Of a DNA stretch of 7,576 bases, positions 5,115 through 7,576 are shown piece after piece. The notes under the pieces are model-generated. The model was not told where the DNA came from. It saw only the letters and a program-made list of their open reading frames with translations, and did not search any database. Numbering within the stretch: position 1 is the stretch's first letter; each line of letters begins with the position of its first letter. This DNA comes from Nitrospiraceae bacterium. Its GTDB lineage: Bacteria; Nitrospirota; Nitrospiria; Nitrospirales; Nitrospiraceae. The DNA is taken from the NCBI GenBank assembly GCA_005793285.1, contig SXPO01000112.1:1-7576 (forward strand), in the 5' to 3' direction. A program made the position numbers and the translations under genes.

Positions 5115-6824
5115 ATGGGCGAATACGCACTGCTCTATATTCTCTTTGCTCCCTTTGCCGGCGCGTTGGCGCTGATCATGGTCTCGAATCGGCAGCCGAT
5201 GCTGGTCCGAGGCATCGCCGCGAGCGCGGCCTTTGTGTCCCTGGTTGCGTCGATCTATTTGTTTTATGCCTATGATCCGGTCAAAGGCGGGTTCCAATTC
5301 GTCCAGAAGTTCGAATGGTCGAGGCAACTCGGTATTTCCCTGCATCTTGGTGTGGATGGTATCGGGACCCCCCTTGTGCTTGCCTCGTCGATCTTGTTGT
5401 TTACGGGCATTTTCGTGTCGTGGCACATCAGGGATCGCGCGAAAGAATTCTATATCTGGTTGCTGATTCTGGCCGCTGCCACGATCGGCGTCTTTATGTC
5501 TCTGGATCTGTTTTTCCTCTACTTCTTCTATGAGATGTCCGTGATTCCTATGTATCTGCTGTTGGGCATGTGGGGCAGCCACACCAAGCGGTATTTGGAG
5601 ATGACGGATACGGAAGGGCTCAAACAGAGAGATTCCGTCGGCTTCATTTTCAACTTCGGGTCGAACAGCAAGGAATACGCGGCGATGAAGCTGGTGCTCT
5701 TCTTGTCGGCCTTCGCAGTCGCGGCATTGATGGGCATCCTGCTGATTTACAAGTATGCCGGGCTCAATACGTTCGATATTCTCGTGCTTCGCGAGCAGGC
5801 CCACCTCATGAATATTCCCGTGCTTGGCACGACCCTGGACAAGATCATTTGGGTGTTGGTCTTTTTCGGCTTTGCCTCGATCGCTCCCTTGTGGCCGCTT
5901 CACTCGTGGTCTCCGGTCGGTCATGCCGCGGCTCCGGCCGCGACCAGCATGCTGCACGCCGGCGTGCTCATGAAACTTGGGCATTTCTCGATTATTCGGG
6001 TGGCGTTTGAAATTTTGCCTGAGACGACCCGTGAGATGATGCCGATTGCGGCCGTCCTCTGCATGTTCAGCATCGTCTATGGAGGGTTTGTTGCGTTCTA
6101 CGCCAAGGACACCAAGTATGTCATTGGTTATTCCAGCTCGAGCCACATGGGTTATGTGTTTCTCGGGATGGCAGCATTGAATTACATCAGTTTGAGCGGC
6201 GCAATCATTTATATGTTTGCCCATGCGATGGCCACCGGCATGCTCTTCGCCATGGCCGGGTGGGTGTATGACCAAACCCACACGCGGGACCTTCCATCAT
6301 TGGGAGGCCTCTCGAATAAGATGCCGTTCATCTCCGGATGTTTCGTCGTCGGGTGTATGGCCTCGATTGGCATGCCGGGGACCGTGAATTTCATCGCGGA
6401 AATCATGATTATCGTCGGCAGTTGGGATAAGTATCCCCTGCAAGTCATTGTCGCTGTGCTGGGGATCGTGCTCACCATGGCCTATCTCTTTAAAATGATG
6501 CGGAGCCTGTTCTATGGGCCGATGAATCAGCAATACAGCCATGCGCACGATGCCGTATCGACCGTTGATCGACTGCCATTGCTGGTGATGATTGCCGTCA
6601 GCGTGGGATTCGGCATTTTCCCGATGCATTTGTACGATGTCGTTCGTTCAGGCGTGGATCCATTAGTTGCGAGGATCACCCATGTTGTTCCGGTCGCCTC
6701 AGAGGAAGGTGACAGGTCAACCGTGAAGCCTGAAGCGAGGGCTGACTCATCCGACACCAATCCAGTGTCATTCTCCGGTGACCCTCCACGGCGTACACCT
6801 CTCGTCGCGCGAGGAGCGGAATGA
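5115..6824 (+). CDS. nuoM: NADH-quinone oxidoreductase subunit M, second divergent copy (NuoM2)
   Basis: A second NuoM-family antiporter-like membrane subunit of 569 residues, placed where canonical operons go straight to nuoN. Family features: LHLGVDGIGTPLVLAS (77-92), TM5 glutamate E140 (in FFYEMSVIPMYLLLGMWG), TM8 lysine K287 (in HAGVLMKLGHFSIIRV), H344 (in YSSSSHMGYVFLG), H370 (in FAHAMATGMLF), the THTRDLPSLGGL loop, and TM12 glutamate E429 (in NFIAEIMIIVGSW). Oddities: the TM7 lysine is replaced by I256 (GFASIAPLWPLHSWSP aligns with GFAFKAPIFPFHTWLP of NuoM1), and LPDA becomes SPVG. Residues 155-187 form a polar loop about 27 residues longer than in NuoM1. Residues 526-569 are a hydrophilic tail rich in S, D, E, R and P. 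It is only distantly similar to NuoM1, so it is not a recent duplicate. It starts 4 bases after nuoM1 and overlaps nuoN by 4 bases. Membership of a four-pump 2M complex I is the best reading. Confidence 0.93.
   Translation: MGEYALLYILFAPFAGALALIMVSNRQPMLVRGIAASAAFVSLVASIYLFYAYDPVKGGFQFVQKFEWSRQLGISLHLGVDGIGTPLVLASSILLFTGIFVSWHIRDRAKEFYIWLLILAAATIGVFMSLDLFFLYFFYEMSVIPMYLLLGMWGSHTKRYLEMTDTEGLKQRDSVGFIFNFGSNSKEYAAMKLVLFLSAFAVAALMGILLIYKYAGLNTFDILVLREQAHLMNIPVLGTTLDKIIWVLVFFGFASIAPLWPLHSWSPVGHAAAPAATSMLHAGVLMKLGHFSIIRVAFEILPETTREMMPIAAVLCMFSIVYGGFVAFYAKDTKYVIGYSSSSHMGYVFLGMAALNYISLSGAIIYMFAHAMATGMLFAMAGWVYDQTHTRDLPSLGGLSNKMPFISGCFVVGCMASIGMPGTVNFIAEIMIIVGSWDKYPLQVIVAVLGIVLTMAYLFKMMRSLFYGPMNQQYSHAHDAVSTVDRLPLLVMIAVSVGFGIFPMHLYDVVRSGVDPLVARITHVVPVASEEGDRSTVKPEARADSSDTNPVSFSGDPPRRTPLVARGAE
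6811..6816 (+). promoter_or_regulatory. Ribosome binding site of nuoN (GAGGAG)
   Basis: GAGGAG lies within the end of nuoM2, 4 bases before ATG 6821. It supports that start over the in-frame ATG at 6839. CTCG at 6801-6804 can pair with CGAG at 6810-6813 across a five-base loop, which would partly hide this site until ribosomes finishing nuoM2 open it. Confidence 0.6.
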
Positions 6825-7576
6825 CCTTTACGCTGACCATGTCCTTCGCCGATCTTCTGTTGCTTTTGCCGGAGATCGTGCTGACCTGCTGGCTTTGTCT
6901 CATCGTGATTGTTGATTTTGCCGTTCCGCGCTTGCCCAAAGAACAATTGGCTATTTTCAGCGTTACCGGCCTCCTGGCCACCCTCGGCTGTTTAGTGTGG
7001 TTCGATGTGACACATGTGTCGGGCGCCCTGTTCGGCAATATGTTCGTGCTGGACCGCATGGCCATCTTTTTCAAGATATTTATCGTCGGCTCGACGGCGC
7101 TCGTCATTCTGGCGTCGATTCAGTATGTCGAGCGTTTCAGATTCTTTCGGGGGGAGTACTACGTGCTGGTCGTCATGTCGGCTCTCGGCATGATGTTCAT
7201 GTCCTCGGCCAACGATCTGCTGTCCCTTTTCGTGAGTCTGGAGTTTTCGACCCTCGGGTTTTACATTCTGGTGGGCTATCTCCGTGAGGATTTGGCTTCG
7301 AATGAGGCCGGACTCAAGTTCTTCATCCTGGGCGTGTTTGCCGCCGGGCTGCTGGCCTACGGCATCAGTCTTGTCTATGGGGAGACGGGGAAGCTGGTGT
7401 TTTCGGAGATGAATCTCGCCGCAACCCCAGGCGCTATCATCGGCTTCTTACTGATCTTCGCCGCTCTGGGGTTCAAAATCGGAGCCGTCCCTTTCCATTC
7501 CTGGATTCCTGATACCTATCATGGCGCGCCGACGCCTGTAACGGCGTACTTGTCGATCGCTCCGAAAGGGGCTGCA
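6821..7576 (+). CDS. nuoN: NADH-quinone oxidoreductase subunit N (partial, C-terminus beyond window)
   Basis: NuoN (ND2 homologue) is the antiporter-like pump closest to the quinone module. The window holds its first 252 residues, about half of the protein, in one open frame to the edge. Diagnostic residues are TM5 glutamate E141 (in SLFVSLEFSTLGFYILVGY), the LASNEAGLKFFILG motif (158-171), TM7 lysine K219 (in GFKIGAVPFHSWIPDTY), the GAPTPVTAYLS motif (235-245), and TM8 lysine K249 four residues from the edge (in APKGAA). The ATG at 6821 overlaps the nuoM2 stop as ATGA and has GAGGAG 4 bases upstream; an in-frame ATG at 6839 is a less likely alternative because it lacks such a site. The overlap suggests tightly coupled translation, fitting equal subunit amounts. 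Everything visible looks canonical. Confidence 0.95.
   Translation, partial: MTFTLTMSFADLLLLLPEIVLTCWLCLIVIVDFAVPRLPKEQLAIFSVTGLLATLGCLVWFDVTHVSGALFGNMFVLDRMAIFFKIFIVGSTALVILASIQYVERFRFFRGEYYVLVVMSALGMMFMSSANDLLSLFVSLEFSTLGFYILVGYLREDLASNEAGLKFFILGVFAAGLLAYGISLVYGETGKLVFSEMNLAATPGAIIGFLLIFAALGFKIGAVPFHSWIPDTYHGAPTPVTAYLSIAPKGAA

Noticed and set aside
4289..5116. Minus-strand open frame of 275 codons opposite nuoM1
   Set aside because: Same antisense composition effect, with no recognisable protein motif and full overlap with nuoM1.
5019..6281. Long open frame of 420 codons on the minus strand opposite nuoM1/nuoM2
   Set aside because: Its product is full of H, Q, R, D and E, the typical antisense image of a hydrophobic membrane gene in GC-rich DNA. 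It lies wholly opposite well-supported nuo coding sequence, and I recognise no motif in it.
3551..6824. Second nuoM as an assembly artefact or recent tandem repeat
   Set aside because: The two genes share only family motifs, differ in length (519 and 569 residues) and in key residues, and have different flanks.
1547..6824. Mrp antiporter or hydrogenase-linked (Hyf/Hyc-type) membrane module instead of complex I
   Set aside because: The presence of NuoI with eight cluster cysteines, NuoJ and NuoK of standard length with E36/E72, and the I-J-K-L-M-N order point to true complex I. No Mrp E/F/G or hydrogenase genes are seen.

Overview
This window is a single densely packed plus-strand gene block: the membrane-arm part of a respiratory complex I (NADH:quinone oxidoreductase, nuo) operon. 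In order it holds a probable 14-codon tail of an upstream gene, nuoI (two 4Fe-4S ferredoxin subunit), nuoJ, nuoK, nuoL, a first nuoM (nuoM1), a second and very different nuoM (nuoM2), and the first 252 codons of nuoN, which runs off the right edge. No intergenic gap exceeds about 42 bases, and the last two junctions are almost fused (4-base gap, then a 4-base ATGA overlap). I see no terminator, RNA gene, mobile element, CRISPR array or internal promoter, so this looks like one polycistronic message.

The main point of interest is that the operon encodes four antiporter-like pumping subunits (L, M, M, N) instead of the usual three. NuoL also carries roughly 26 extra residues in the C-terminal lateral amphipathic helix region, where extra length would be needed to span a fourth pump module. 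This combination is the hallmark of the '2M' complex I already described in the literature (Chadwick and colleagues, 2018, from memory), so the architecture itself is not new. Less expected are residue-level differences between the two NuoM proteins. NuoM2 has isoleucine (residue 256) where antiporter-like subunits carry the central TM7 lysine, has an approximately 27-residue insertion between TM5 and TM6, and has a hydrophilic C-terminal tail of about 44 residues. NuoM1 keeps both lysines and both glutamates but has leucine in place of a histidine usually found in the later helices. The two copies therefore look specialised in complementary ways, and the number of protons moved per turnover should not be assumed from gene count alone.

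Organism: moderately high GC, Gram-negative-like Shine-Dalgarno sites, and the I-J-K-L-M-M-N order suggest a bacterium of the Nitrospira type (nitrite-oxidising or comammox lineage). This is inference from gene order and recall of the family; other phyla also have 2M operons. In such chemolithotrophs complex I may run forward with NADH or ferredoxin, or in reverse, using proton motive force to make low-potential reductant for CO2 fixation.
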